From positions 186,001 through 250,000 of the forward strand of contig NZ_JAEPNI010000003.1 of NCBI RefSeq assembly GCF_017643475.1: a stretch of DNA of 64,000 nucleotides, in the 5' to 3' direction. The position numbers were made by a program, and so were the translations under genes. This DNA comes from Maricaulis sp. (lineage in GTDB: Bacteria; Pseudomonadota; Alphaproteobacteria; Caulobacterales; Maricaulaceae). Positions 36,050 through 44,768 of the stretch are shown here, one piece after another. Positions within the stretch are counted from its first letter, which is position 1, and every line of letters begins with the position of its first letter. The notes under the pieces are model-generated. The model saw only the letters and a list, made by a program, of their open reading frames with translations. It searched no databases and was not told the origin of the DNA.

Positions 36050-37687
36050 ATGCGCGCACACATGATGGATTGTCCGCTGATGATTTCGGACATTCTTGTC
36101 CACGCCGCCAAATGCCATGGCGATACCGAAATTGTTACGCGTCTGCCGGAAAGCGGCGAAACCCACCGCCAAGGTTATGCTGCCACCCATGAAAGAACCA
36201 AACAGCTGGCCAATGCGCTGCTGACTGATCTGGGCATCCAGGACGGTGATGTCGTCTCGACGATCGCCTGGAACTCCCATCGCCATTTCGAGCTCTATTA
36301 CGCCATCTCCGGCGTCGGCGCCGTAGTGCACACGGTCAATCCGCGCCTCGACCCGAAACAGCTTATCTGGATGCTGGCGCACGCTGAATCCAAGGCCGTC
36401 TTCTTCGACATCCAGTTCGCCCCGCTGATCGACGGCATTGCCGCGCATTGCCCGGGCGTGAAGAACTGGATCTTGATGACCGACAGCGCTCACAAGGGTG
36501 CGGTCAAGACAGAATGCCTGACCTATGAAGAACTGATCGGCGCCCATTCCAGTGACTACACCTGGCCGGTCTTCGACGAGAACAAGGCCGCTGGCCTGTG
36601 TTACACCTCGGGCACGACGGGTGACCCCAAGGGAGCACTCTACTCCCACCGTTCGAACGTCCTCCACGCGCTGACTACCTCGGCGGCAGACGTGATCGGT
36701 GTCGGTGCACGTGGCACGCTGTTGCCGGTCGTACCGATGTTCCACGTCAATGCCTGGGGCATTCCCTACGCCGCGCCAATGAACGGTGCCAAGCTGGTTA
36801 TGCCGGGTCCGCTGCTGGACGGGCCAAACCTGCACAAGATGATCGAGGAAGAAAAAGTCAATTACGTCGCCGGCGTACCCACGGTCTGGCTCGGACTTCT
36901 CAACCATCTCGAGCAGAACAATTTGCGTATCGACGGTGTCGAGCGCGTACTCATCGGCGGCTCTGCCCTGCCCGAAGCCCTGCTGCGGGCCTATGAGGAC
37001 AAGTATGGCGTCACCATGCAGCAAGGCTGGGGCATGACCGAGATGAGCCCGCTGGGAACGGTCAACGCCGCGCTTCCCAAGCATGACGGCCTGAGCCGCG
37101 AGGAAGAGATCAAGATCAAGCTGAAACAGGGGCGGCTCGTCTTTGGTGTCGGCATGCGTATTGTTGACGATGAAGGCAAGGAACTGCCTTGGGACGGCCA
37201 GTCCTCCGGTCACGTCCAGGTCCGTGGTCCATGGATCGTTTCGTCCTATTTCAAGGGTGCGGGCGCCGAGGCCTTTACCGATGATGGCTGGTTCAAAACC
37301 GGTGATGTGGCACATCTCGATGGCGATGGTTTCATGACCATCACCGACCGCTCCAAGGACGTTATCAAGACCGGGGGCGAATGGATCTCCTCCATTGACC
37401 TGGAAAACGCCGCCATGGGCCATCCGGACGTGGAGATGGCGGCCGCCGTCGGCATGCCGCACCCTAAATGGCAGGAACGCCCCTTGCTGGTCGTCCAGGC
37501 CAAGGAAGGCGCTCCCAGGGACGCGGACAGCATCATCGAGTATCTGCGCGGAGAAGTTCCGAAATGGTGGTTGCCCGATGCGGTCGAGTTTATCGACGCT
37601 ATGCCGATCGGCGCGACCGGCAAGATGCTCAAGACCAAGCTGCGCGAGATTTACGCGGATTACGACTTTCCGACAGTAGATGCGTAA
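36050..37687 (+). CDS. Acyl-CoA synthetase (AMP-dependent, medium/long-chain)
   Basis: A 545-residue adenylating enzyme that activates a fatty acid to acyl-CoA. The P-loop-like motif is GLCYTSGTTGDPKGALYSHR, the A5 motif is QGWGMTEMSP, the A7 motif is DGWFKTGDVAHLDGDGF, A8 is DRSKDVIKTGGEWISS and the catalytic lysine is in PIGATGKMLKTKL. I chose ATG 36050 because AGGGGAG lies about 10 nt upstream and the extra upstream residues are basic and unrelated. The chain-length preference is unknown; the HVNAWGIPYAAPM pattern resembles LcfB/DmdB-like enzymes. Confidence 0.92.
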   Translation: MRAHMMDCPLMISDILVHAAKCHGDTEIVTRLPESGETHRQGYAATHERTKQLANALLTDLGIQDGDVVSTIAWNSHRHFELYYAISGVGAVVHTVNPRLDPKQLIWMLAHAESKAVFFDIQFAPLIDGIAAHCPGVKNWILMTDSAHKGAVKTECLTYEELIGAHSSDYTWPVFDENKAAGLCYTSGTTGDPKGALYSHRSNVLHALTTSAADVIGVGARGTLLPVVPMFHVNAWGIPYAAPMNGAKLVMPGPLLDGPNLHKMIEEEKVNYVAGVPTVWLGLLNHLEQNNLRIDGVERVLIGGSALPEALLRAYEDKYGVTMQQGWGMTEMSPLGTVNAALPKHDGLSREEEIKIKLKQGRLVFGVGMRIVDDEGKELPWDGQSSGHVQVRGPWIVSSYFKGAGAEAFTDDGWFKTGDVAHLDGDGFMTITDRSKDVIKTGGEWISSIDLENAAMGHPDVEMAAAVGMPHPKWQERPLLVVQAKEGAPRDADSIIEYLRGEVPKWWLPDAVEFIDAMPIGATGKMLKTKLREIYADYDFPTVDA

Positions 37688-37708
37688 CACGTGCTGATAT
37701 CAAACGAG

Positions 37709-37736
37709 AAAGCCCCGGTCGGACCGGGGCTTTTTT
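37709..37736 (+). terminator. Intrinsic terminator after acyl-CoA ligase (bidirectional)
   Basis: AAAGCCCCGGT (37709-37719), 3-nt loop, ACCGGGGCTTT (37723-37733) then more T. The six-T run on the plus strand ends the ligase transcript. The A-run on the left arm lets it act on the convergent minus-strand gene at 37744. Confidence 0.92.
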
Positions 37737-37743
37737 GTAGGTG

Positions 37744-38127
37744 TCAGCTGTCGGTCAACCAGGCCAGGGCGGCCTCTTCACTCGAAAAGGCCCGGATGTC
37801 GAACCCCACCGCCTTGAGAACCCGGGTAACTCCCATCCAGGCATCATCGGGCTGATCAACATCGCGCAGCATGGCAATGCGCTCGAGCACGCCAACAACA
37901 TCCGCGCCAAACTCCGCAAGGTCCACCAATTGGTTCTCTGAGAAAGAACCATTGGCATGACGCGCCTCGACCAGGACACGCAACACCCCGCAAGTTTGCG
38001 CAAGATGAGCGACTTCCCTCATCCGGTTCTTAATGTCCTCGATCTCGCTGACATAGGATTCCACGACATGGATATAGTCGCCACGTAAAACCGAGAAGCC
38101 TTCTACGCTGACTGAGGGTTCCGACAT
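37744..38127 (-). CDS. Hypothetical protein resembling SpoIIAA-like/STAS-type domain proteins
   Basis: A 127-residue cytoplasmic protein. The central alternation of strand and helix (IHVVESYVSEIEDI, LRVLVEARH, VGVLERIAMLRDV) and the end FDIRAFSSEEAALAWLT resemble SpoIIAA/STAS-like domains that sit beside signalling or stress proteins. The similarity is at the level of pattern only. I chose ATG 38127 (MSEPSVSVEGF); the open frame continues 34 codons upstream without a better Shine-Dalgarno sequence. No partner gene is apparent. Confidence 0.55.
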   Translation of the reverse strand: MSEPSVSVEGFSVLRGDYIHVVESYVSEIEDIKNRMREVAHLAQTCGVLRVLVEARHANGSFSENQLVDLAEFGADVVGVLERIAMLRDVDQPDDAWMGVTRVLKAVGFDIRAFSSEEAALAWLTDS

Positions 38128-38323
38128 TCCGGATATCCATTCGAATCTGTTCGTGCAAATTCTAGCAAAATCTCGGTCGAGCACGGAATAATCTGATCCG
38201 GCGGAATTTGGGGGGACAAACGCATGCACGTTCCCCTATCCGTCCCCCTTGCGAGCGCCGGGGTCGACTCGTATCTTCATATCGTAATTCGATAAGACCT
38301 GAACGGGTCGCTCAGAGGAAGAA

Positions 38324-38527
38324 ATGGAAATCTATTACATGGGAGCTGAAGCTGCGATTGTTGGACTGATCCTCGGATTTTTGCCGACGCTTATCGCCCT
38401 GCTGCGCGGACACGACAATACGTTCGCCATCTTCCTGACCAATCTGCTTCTGGGCTGGACCGGCATCGGTTGGATCATTGCCCTGATCTGGTCTTTCACA
38501 GCCATCCGCAGACGCGTGCGGACATAG
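38324..38527 (+). CDS. Superinfection immunity protein family (Imm-like) small membrane protein
   Basis: A 67-residue protein with two transmembrane segments, about residues 8-26 and 36-58. The conserved block is LPTLIALLRGHDNTFAIFLT followed by NLLLGWTGIGWIIALIWS, which is the signature of the superinfection-immunity family. Phage T4 Imm blocks DNA entry of a second phage; chromosomal homologues are widespread and their role is mostly untested. AGAGGAAG sits just before the ATG. No phage genes lie nearby. Confidence 0.85.
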   Translation: MEIYYMGAEAAIVGLILGFLPTLIALLRGHDNTFAIFLTNLLLGWTGIGWIIALIWSFTAIRRRVRT

Positions 38528-38593
38528 TCGACGATCTTACCCCTCCCCAAGTCGACACATAAAAACAAGAATACGCGTCTCCTTCCCCAAGAG

Positions 38594-38626
38594 AAACGCC
38601 CGGGTATCCTCACACCCGGGCGTTTT
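38594..38626 (+). terminator. Intrinsic terminator after the Imm-like gene
   Basis: AAACGCCCGGGT (38594-38605), 8-nt loop, ACCCGGGCGTTT (38614-38625), then one more T. A perfect 12-bp stem with four T ends the immunity-family transcript before the DUF4287 gene. Confidence 0.85.
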
Positions 38627-38660
38627 GCTGTTATCCTGCCACTTAAGACCGGAGGACAGG

Positions 38661-39227
38661 ATGAGCACCGGCACCAAACCAAGCCCGCTGGACAGCATGA
38701 TCGCCAACATGCCGGAGAAGACCGGCAAGAGCCTGGAGGAATGGGTCGGGCTGCTTGGGCCTGTCGGGACACGCAAACATGGCGAGTTGATGAAAGTGCT
38801 CAAAGGCGATCACGGGCTCAGCCATGGTTATGCCAATCTGGTCGCGCACACGGCCCGTGACAGCATGCCCTCTAACGACAAGCCGGACGATCCGGTCGCA
38901 ACGCAATATGCCGGCAAGGAAGCACTGAAACCGGTCTACGACGCGCTCATTGCTGCCGTCAGCGCCTTTGGCGGCGATGTCGAGATCGCGCCCAAGAAAG
39001 CCTATGTCAGCCTGCGCCGGGCCAAACAGTTCGCCCTGATCCAGCCCACGACCAAGTCCCGCGTGGATGTCGGTATCAAGCTCAAGGATGTCGAGCCTGG
39101 CGACCGGCTGGAAGCCTCGGGCAGTTTCAATTCCATGGTTACACATCGCGTTCGCACGGCGAATGTGCATGACATCGACGACGAGCTGAAAGCCTGGCTG
39201 AAGACAGCCTATGACTCGGCGGGCTAG
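38661..39227 (+). CDS. DUF4287/DUF5655 domain protein
   Basis: A 188-residue cytoplasmic protein. The N-terminal DUF4287 region is recognisable from TGKSLEEWVGLL and KGDHGLSHGYANLVAHTA (about residues 20-70). The C-terminal DUF5655 region covers about 85-185 (APKKAYVSLRRAKQFALI QPTTKSRVDVGIKL). The biochemical function of both domains is unknown. GGAGGA lies 4 nt before ATG 38661. The 3' end runs into the hybrid kinase gene 3 nt away, convergently. Confidence 0.85.
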   Translation: MSTGTKPSPLDSMIANMPEKTGKSLEEWVGLLGPVGTRKHGELMKVLKGDHGLSHGYANLVAHTARDSMPSNDKPDDPVATQYAGKEALKPVYDALIAAVSAFGGDVEIAPKKAYVSLRRAKQFALIQPTTKSRVDVGIKLKDVEPGDRLEASGSFNSMVTHRVRTANVHDIDDELKAWLKTAYDSAG

Positions 39228-39229
39228 CT

Positions 39230-40873
39230 TTAGGACGCCTTGCGGTTGTGCGTATCCGGCGTGCCCTGAGCATCCGATTTTGCATGAGCGACACCTTCCA
39301 GCGTCCCGCGTAATTCCTCGACATTGATCGGCTTTCCAAGCGCGCCATCCATGCCGCACTCCAGGTATTGCGCGACCTGTTCGCGCATCAGATTGGCCGT
39401 GAGCGCATGGATCGGAACCGGTTTCGCATCCGAATTGCTTTCCAGTTGCCTGATAGCCCGTGTCGCTTCGAGGCCGCTCATTTCCGGCATCATCACATCC
39501 ATCAGGATTACATCGAAGGATTCCTCGCGGAACATCTCAACAGCTTCGCGACCATTCTCGGCAAAGGCTGGCTCCACCCCCATGGGTTTGAGCAATGCGC
39601 CCAGCACAATGCGGTTGGTCGCATTGTCCTCGGCCGCCAGAACGCGAAGCGAGGCGAGAGAGACCTGCTGCCCACTCTCCGACGTATCATCGCCGGCCAG
39701 CGCAGGGGCCTCGGCAGCTTGGAGAGCCAATTCGACCCGGAAAACAGAACCGCGGCCATTCTCGCTTCGAACCGAGATCTCCCCCCCCATTTTCTCGACG
39801 AGGTTTTTGCAGATTGCCAATCCCAGCCCGGTACCGCCGAACTTGCGGGCCGTGGTAACCTCGCCCTGCTGAAAAGGTTTGAACAGGCGGGCCTGAACCT
39901 CCTCCGACATGCCGATCCCGCTGTCCTCGACCTCGAAAACCAATGGTGTCATGCCATCATCGCGCACTTCACCAAACTCGACTCGTAATTCGACACCGCC
40001 GAACTGAGTAAATTTGATCGCGTTGAAAACCAGGTTAGACAGGATTTGGCGCAGGCGAGTTTCGTCACCCATGAACCAGCCCCGGGCCGGAGATGAGACA
40101 TAGTGGAGGCCTTTTTCAACGGCTTTCACGTGAAAAAGACCGGATGCTCCCTTTATCAGCGCGGCCAGATCAAAGGCGCGATTTTCCAGCTCGAGCTCAC
40201 CCGCCTCGACCTTGGAGTAGTCGAGAACGTCGTTGAGAATGGTTAGCAAACCTTGTCCACTGTCGATAACGATGCTCAGCGCTTCGCGCTGTTCCGGTGC
40301 CAGTTCCGTGCCCGCAAGGAAATCGGCCATGCCCAGCACGCCATTGAGCGGCGTACGGATTTCATGGCTGACAGTGGCCAAAAACTGGGTCTTTGCCTCG
40401 TTGGCCGCTTCGGCCTGCCGAGATTTGGCCTTGAGCTCTTTCGAGATGCGCTGGGCATCCTCGAGCAATTGCTGATGTATCACACTGATCAGATGAGTAT
40501 CCAGGGTGCTGTCTGTCGGTGCAAAGTCACTAAAGACAAGCATCTGTCCGCCGACCTTGCCATCAGCAGTGGGGATATGCCCTACGAGCAGGTGCAGGAG
40601 GCCATCCTGGACCTTGACCAGCCCGCGCAGACGTAGATCCGAATTGAAGAGCGATTGCAGTATGATGGACTGCTTGCAGCCAATCAGTTCGGCCACATCG
40701 TGTATGCGCGGCCGTTCGAACTTGAAAGCATCCAGAAACTTTCTCCCGACCAAACCCTCTCCGAGATGGCGCACAAGCGACGGCCCCGCAGCCTCGATCA
40801 GCCCTTCAGGTGTTACAGCCAAGCGAGCTGGATACAACTCATCTAACAGCTCCTTGTTTAATTCAAGCGCCAT
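39230..40873 (-). CDS. HNOBA-type hybrid sensor histidine kinase (H-NOX partner)
   Basis: A 547-residue cytoplasmic hybrid kinase. Residues 1-120 form an HNOBA (heme-NO-binding-associated) domain ending in [20 protein letters not shown] coiled helix (about 130-160) leads to HisKA with the phosphorylated His170 in [13 protein letters not shown]. The HATPase domain (about 270-405) has [20 protein letters not shown], and a receiver domain (about 415-535) has the aspartate in [13 protein letters not shown]. It lies 8 nt downstream of the H-NOX gene, so the heme protein is expected to gate kinase activity in response to NO. No output response regulator or cyclic-di-GMP enzyme is adjacent. Confidence 0.93.
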   Translation of the reverse strand: MALELNKELLDELYPARLAVTPEGLIEAAGPSLVRHLGEGLVGRKFLDAFKFERPRIHDVAELIGCKQSIILQSLFNSDLRLRGLVKVQDGLLHLLVGHIPTADGKVGGQMLVFSDFAPTDSTLDTHLISVIHQQLLEDAQRISKELKAKSRQAEAANEAKTQFLATVSHEIRTPLNGVLGMADFLAGTELAPEQREALSIVIDSGQGLLTILNDVLDYSKVEAGELELENRAFDLAALIKGASGLFHVKAVEKGLHYVSSPARGWFMGDETRLRQILSNLVFNAIKFTQFGGVELRVEFGEVRDDGMTPLVFEVEDSGIGMSEEVQARLFKPFQQGEVTTARKFGGTGLGLAICKNLVEKMGGEISVRSENGRGSVFRVELALQAAEAPALAGDDTSESGQQVSLASLRVLAAEDNATNRIVLGALLKPMGVEPAFAENGREAVEMFREESFDVILMDVMMPEMSGLEATRAIRQLESNSDAKPVPIHALTANLMREQVAQYLECGMDGALGKPINVEELRGTLEGVAHAKSDAQGTPDTHNRKAS

Positions 40874-40881
40874 GATCCACC

Positions 40882-41430
40882 TCAGGCTACCTTGGCGGCT
40901 CGTCGATCAACTGTGAATGCAACATGATCTTCTCGGACGTCAAAACTGACGTCGCCCTCATCGTCAAAGCGTTCTAGAAGGCCTTCGAGAAGGCCCTTCA
41001 CGAACATTTCCAGCCCGCTGCGCGAAGAGCGATATTCAACTTCCAGCCGCTGCGCATCGCTATGCACCACGATGAAAGACGGCATGTCCGCGTCCGGCAT
41101 GGTCGACTTGATACTGGTATGCATGCGATCAAGATTGTTGAGCAGGCTTTCCAAGTCGTTGCCGGCCATCTCCATGACCGATCGGTAACTGGTAGAGGCT
41201 GCGAACTCGATCCAGTACCTGCCAAACGCGGTCAGCAGGTCCCCGATCGGCATCCCGGTGACGCCCTGTATGGCACCGATCAGGGCAAAGGTTACATCAT
41301 CGGTGTAGGTCTGAGCACTGATGAAATGCTCTTCATCCAGACCAGATTTCTCAAGAATTACCGACCATGTCTCTGCATCCGCGACCGTGTGAACCATTTC
41401 GCGCGCGGCCTGGTGGATCATCCCATACAT
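40882..41430 (-). CDS. hnoX: H-NOX heme nitric oxide-binding protein
   Basis: A 182-residue stand-alone H-NOX domain, the bacterial relative of the soluble guanylate cyclase heme domain. It starts MYGMIHQAAREMV, has the proximal heme ligand His104 in NNLDRMH, and has the propionate-binding YxSxR motif at Tyr133, Ser135 and Arg137 (VEYRSSRSGL). Such proteins bind NO and inhibit or activate a partner kinase or diguanylate cyclase. The partner here is the downstream hybrid kinase. GAGGGGGG lies before the ATG. The gene is the first of the two-gene unit. Confidence 0.93.
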   Translation of the reverse strand: MYGMIHQAAREMVHTVADAETWSVILEKSGLDEEHFISAQTYTDDVTFALIGAIQGVTGMPIGDLLTAFGRYWIEFAASTSYRSVMEMAGNDLESLLNNLDRMHTSIKSTMPDADMPSFIVVHSDAQRLEVEYRSSRSGLEMFVKGLLEGLLERFDDEGDVSFDVREDHVAFTVDRRAAKVA

Positions 41431-41492
41431 CTATACCCCCCTCATTGGATGACAAAAGGTTTCACGAAGATACAAACTAGCTGTTAACGGCG

Positions 41493-42167
41493 TCAGATCC
41501 AGCTTGAGATGTCGTCGAGCGATTTCTTGATCAGGGCGTGCTCTGGCACGGTCGCATCAGCAGTCGGATATCCGGCGACGATCAGCATGTAGGCCTTTTC
41601 ATCACCGGGACGGTCGCAGACCTCGTTGAGAAAGCGCATCGGATTAGGCGTGTGGGTCAGCGTCACCAGCCCCGCCTGGTGCAGGGCTGCCAGCATGAAG
41701 CCGCAGGCGATGCCGACACTTTCGTTGATGTAGTAGTTCTTGCGCTTTTCCTCGACCGTCACACCACCGCGTTTCTGGGCGAAGATGGCGATGATCACGG
41801 GCGCATGTTCCAGGAAGGGTTTGTCCGCATCGGTTCCCAGCGGCGAAAGCGCGTCCAGCCATTCATCACCCGCCTTGCCGGCATAAAAGGCCCGCTCCTC
41901 CTCCTCGGCGGCTTCGCGCAAAGCCTTGCGCTTGCCAGGATCCTCGATGACGGAGAAATGCCAGGGCTGGTGGTTGGCGCCCGACGGCGCAGACCCCGCC
42001 GCCTTGATGGCTTCCTCGACAATACGGCGATCAACCGGCCGCTCGTCAAAATCACGCACCGTGCGGCGACGCTTGAGGTCTTCGGTAAACGTCGTCACCC
42101 GGGAGAGCATCTCCTCGGCCGGGTATTCAACATAGTTTTCAAGCGGAACGCGTTTTTCAGAACTCAT
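41493..42167 (-). CDS. Nitroreductase family protein, iodotyrosine deiodinase-like
   Basis: A 224-residue FMN-dependent oxidoreductase. The core begins RRRTVRDFDERPVD, continues AIKAAGSAPSGANHQPWHFS and includes YYINESVGIACGFMLAALHQ and TLTHTPNP. This set is close to the iodotyrosine deiodinase branch, whose bacterial members can reductively dehalogenate halotyrosines; nitro or quinone reduction is an alternative. ATG 42167 starts 1 nt after the tdh stop, so the two are an operon. Confidence 0.87.
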   Translation of the reverse strand: MSSEKRVPLENYVEYPAEEMLSRVTTFTEDLKRRRTVRDFDERPVDRRIVEEAIKAAGSAPSGANHQPWHFSVIEDPGKRKALREAAEEEERAFYAGKAGDEWLDALSPLGTDADKPFLEHAPVIIAIFAQKRGGVTVEEKRKNYYINESVGIACGFMLAALHQAGLVTLTHTPNPMRFLNEVCDRPGDEKAYMLIVAGYPTADATVPEHALIKKSLDDISSWI

Positions 42168-42168
42168 A

Positions 42169-43200
42169 TCAGCCCCAGTCCAGCACGACCTTACCGGACT
42201 TGCCGGAACGCATGGCGTCGAACCCCTTCTGGAACTCGTCGGCGGCATAGTGGTGGGTGATGATGCGGGACACATCCAGACCGCTCTCCAGCATGGCGAT
42301 CATCTTGTACCAGGTCTCGAACATCTCTCGGCCATAGATGCCTTCAAGACGAATGGCCTTGAGCACCAGCTTGCCGAAATCAACCGGGATCGGCTTGGAG
42401 GGCAGGCCGAGCATGGCGATCTTGCCGCCCATGATCATCTTGTCGAGCATGGTGTCGAAAGCCTGTGGCGCGCCGGACATTTCCAGGCCGACATCGAAAC
42501 CCTCGGTCATTTTCAGCTCGTGCATGACATCGCTAAGATCTTCCTTGGAGACGTCCACGGTGCGGATATTCGGGGCGACCTGGCCAGCCAGGTGCAGGCG
42601 ATGGGTATTGATGTCTGTCAGCACGACATGACGCGCGCCGACATGGCGTGCAATTGCGGCCGCCATGATACCGATCGGACCGGCACCAGTGATCAGCACA
42701 TCCTCGCCGATCAGATCAAACTTCAGCGCGGTGTGAACGGCATTGCCCAGCGGATCGAGAATGGACCCAAGCTCGTCCGTTACCGCGTCCGGCAGTGGCA
42801 CGACATTGAAGGCCGGCAGGCAGAGATATTCAGCAAAAGCGCCCGGCGCGTTGACGCCGATACCTCGGGTTTCCGGGTCCAGATGGAAACGCCCTGCCCG
42901 CACGGCACGCGACGCATCGCCCACGACATGCCCTTCGCCAGAGACACGCTGGCCGATTTTGACTCGGGTGACATTGCCGCCGATATCGACGATCTCACCG
43001 GCATATTCATGACCGACGACCATGGGAGTGGGAACGTTTTTCGCCGCCCAGTCATCCCAGTTATAGATGTGGATGTCGGTTCCGCAGATCGCCGTCTTGC
43101 GGATCTTGATCAGGACATCATCCGGGCCGATCTGCGGCTCGGGAACATCCTCCATCCACATACCTTCTTCAGGCTTCGCCTTCACCAGCGCTTTCATCAT
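42169..43200 (-). CDS. tdh: L-threonine 3-dehydrogenase lacking the structural zinc cysteines
   Basis: A 343-residue zinc-dependent MDR dehydrogenase that oxidises threonine to 2-amino-3-ketobutyrate, the substrate of Kbl. Catalytic zinc ligands and helpers are kept: Cys39, Thr41, His44 ([13 protein letters not shown]), His64-Glu65 (VVGHEYAG). The NAD-binding motif is [18 protein letters not shown]. The structural zinc lobe, which in E. coli is CGHCRNCRGGRTHLC, is here [15 protein letters not shown]. All four cysteines are replaced by Gly94, Ser97, Val100 and Asp108. Overall similarity to true Tdh remains high. kbl lies 5.7 kb away on the same strand, not beside it. Confidence 0.9.
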   Translation of the reverse strand: MMKALVKAKPEEGMWMEDVPEPQIGPDDVLIKIRKTAICGTDIHIYNWDDWAAKNVPTPMVVGHEYAGEIVDIGGNVTRVKIGQRVSGEGHVVGDASRAVRAGRFHLDPETRGIGVNAPGAFAEYLCLPAFNVVPLPDAVTDELGSILDPLGNAVHTALKFDLIGEDVLITGAGPIGIMAAAIARHVGARHVVLTDINTHRLHLAGQVAPNIRTVDVSKEDLSDVMHELKMTEGFDVGLEMSGAPQAFDTMLDKMIMGGKIAMLGLPSKPIPVDFGKLVLKAIRLEGIYGREMFETWYKMIAMLESGLDVSRIITHHYAADEFQKGFDAMRSGKSGKVVLDWG

Positions 43201-43885
43201 CGCCCTCCGCGGATTCGTCTTTGGCGCGAAGATACATCACCGCAGCGACAGGGAAAGTCAGCATGAAGGGCACAAGCAGTTGATTGGCCCAGTTGAACAC
43301 GGCCGGATCCGCGCCGGAGAAATAGCTCGCGCCCACGCCAAACGCCGCCAGCGCGGGAAAAACAGCCAGAAGCCGCCGCCGCGCCAGTGCCATGATCATC
43401 GCGAGTACCGCCGCATATCCCGCGATTGCCCCCCATTTGATCCAGGTATGCCCCCACATCGCATCGAGCCGTTCAGTTGGATCTGCTCCTGCGTCAAGAT
43501 CGGCAAGAATGCGATTGGCGACCTCGTTCTCCGCCCAGTCCGCGCCGATGGTTGCCGCCGCAAGAGCCAGGCCCAGCCAAGCCAGTTTCACACCGCGCAT
43601 TCCGAGTGCAAAGAAGAATGCGATTGCCATGCCGCCATAGGCGAGCGGGAACCATCGGTCCAGGGCCTGCAAATGCATCAGATGTTCGCGCAGCGGCGCG
43701 TTTTCGCTGCCCGCGATGAAGGCAAGGTCTCCAATTGAAGTTGCGAAATAGAGCGCAAACAGTGGACGCTGGTATCCGTTGAGATCCGCTTCCGCCTGCA
43801 TGGGGCCTGGCTGCCCTATGAGGCCGGCAAAACCCAGTATCACCACCGTCAGCACGATGGTCAGAAACAACGCGATGCGCACCAT
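43169..43885 (-). CDS. Hypothetical polytopic membrane protein
   Basis: A 238-residue inner-membrane protein with about six hydrophobic segments (residues 3-25, 41-62, 85-105, 108-125, 150-172 and 195-222) and an acidic, serine-rich tail ([17 protein letters not shown]). I do not recognise the family. ATG 43885 is preceded by AAGGGGAGAGAG, which decides the start over 43903. Its 3' end overlaps the tdh start by 32 bp, so it is upstream in the same operon as tdh and the nitroreductase. Confidence 0.72.
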   Translation of the reverse strand: MVRIALFLTIVLTVVILGFAGLIGQPGPMQAEADLNGYQRPLFALYFATSIGDLAFIAGSENAPLREHLMHLQALDRWFPLAYGGMAIAFFFALGMRGVKLAWLGLALAAATIGADWAENEVANRILADLDAGADPTERLDAMWGHTWIKWGAIAGYAAVLAMIMALARRRLLAVFPALAAFGVGASYFSGADPAVFNWANQLLVPFMLTFPVAAVMYLRAKDESAEGDDESAGEGEA

Positions 43886-44187
43886 GATCTCTCTCCCCTT
43901 CAACAGTAAACGAGGCTTTCACACCGCTCAGGCCCTGGCAAGCGCGCCGCGAGGACAGTCGACAACTTATCCCCACCCTGCCCGGCGCGTGCATAATGCG
44001 CTGACTGATCCTTGCTCGCGGTGCACAGCGGACGGGTTCAGGGTGGCGCTGACGGGGTAGATCAAACCCGTCTTAATTGGCTTCACCGGGTTGCGTACGG
44101 TCCGCCTGGACACCCGCATTTCCCACCAATGCATATCATCACACCGTCCTTGCGGACCGTCGCAGTGCCCACACACCCTGCCTCAAC
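43886..44187. other. Intergenic region without a recognised gene
   Basis: About 300 bp between the membrane protein start and the terminator of the SPFH-tail gene. It holds a GACGGG/CCCGTC dyad near 44053-44074 and the strings TTGCGGACCGTC and GTACGGTCCGC, a loose inverted pair. I see no coding frame with a plausible start, no tRNA and no repeat copy. Promoter elements of the tdh operon should lie at its left edge. Confidence 0.5.
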
Positions 44188-44216
44188 AAAAAGAGCGGCT
44201 CCGACTGGAACCGCTC
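44188..44216 (-). terminator. Intrinsic terminator of the SPFH-tail gene
   Basis: On the minus strand GAGCGGTTCC, loop AGTC, GGAGCCGCTC and then TTTTT. The 10-bp stem has one G-T pair. It lies 23 nt after the stop at 44239. Confidence 0.85.
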
Positions 44217-44238
44217 CTACAGGCGTGCGTGGCTGGAT

Positions 44239-44625
44239 CTACTGGGCGACGTGTCGCGTCGCTTCCAGGATCGGCAGGCCCGCCTCGGTCGGGATATAGA
44301 TCACATCCTGACCATTCTCGCCCAGCGACTGGATCCACAGATAACGCAGATATCCTTCCGGACCGCCAAGCCCCTCGGCCACGATGGCGTTGGCTTCCGC
44401 CACACCATGTGCGCGGGCAATCTCGGCCTGGGCATTGAGCTCCTCGGCTTCCAGCCGGGCCTGGGCCTCGAGAACGGCAATACGGCGGTTCTGTTCGGCG
44501 CGGACCAGCTCGGCCCGTCCGGCCAGTTCCTGCTGCCAGACGCCGTATTGCGGCAATCCCCACAGCGCACCACCCAGCAAGGCAATGCCCATCACTCCCA
44601 AACTCACTATCGAACCGATTTTCAT
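44239..44625 (-). CDS. Membrane-anchored SPFH C-terminal-tail protein (no SPFH core)
   Basis: A 128-residue protein. Residues 5-24 form a signal anchor (IVSLGVMGIALLGGALWGL). A charged amphipathic helix follows (VRAEQNRRIAVLEAQARLEA) and then the sequence AEIARAHGVAEANAIVAEGL with YLRYLWIQSL and VIYIPTEAGLPILEA. Those last motifs match the C-terminal coil of stomatin/HflK-like proteins, but the SPFH/prohibitin domain that normally precedes it is missing. It may be a small scaffolding or protease-adaptor protein; the role is unknown. It has its own terminator. Confidence 0.78.
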   Translation of the reverse strand: MKIGSIVSLGVMGIALLGGALWGLPQYGVWQQELAGRAELVRAEQNRRIAVLEAQARLEAEELNAQAEIARAHGVAEANAIVAEGLGGPEGYLRYLWIQSLGENGQDVIYIPTEAGLPILEATRHVAQ

Positions 44626-44693
44626 ACAGCTCTCCTGTCAACGCGAAGGAGATTACCTTCGCAATGACAACAGCTTAACCTGACATCGAACAC

Positions 44694-44740
44694 GAAAAAG
44701 AGGGATTGGATACGCCCCAATCCGGGGTATCCAATCCCTC
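44694..44740 (-). terminator. Strong long-stem terminator after the polytopic protein
   Basis: The minus strand reads GAGGGATTGGATAC, a short CCCGG-type inner stem with loop, GTATCCAATCCCTC and TTTTT. The outer stem is 14 bp and perfect (44700-44713 with 44727-44740). It lies 28 nt after the stop at 44769 and points the same way. Confidence 0.9.
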
Positions 44741-44768
44741 CGTCACGAGCACCCAGTGGGTTACTGGC

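Noticed and set aside
35894-37690. A very long minus-strand open frame continuing upstream of threonine dehydratase to 37690
   Set aside because: It is the antisense of the acyl-CoA ligase, which has every adenylation motif; the dehydratase family starts at ATG 35893 with a Shine-Dalgarno.
38324-39227. Possible prophage remnant around the immunity-family gene
   Set aside because: Neighbouring genes are not phage genes, and there is no integrase, att-like repeat or composition break that I can see.
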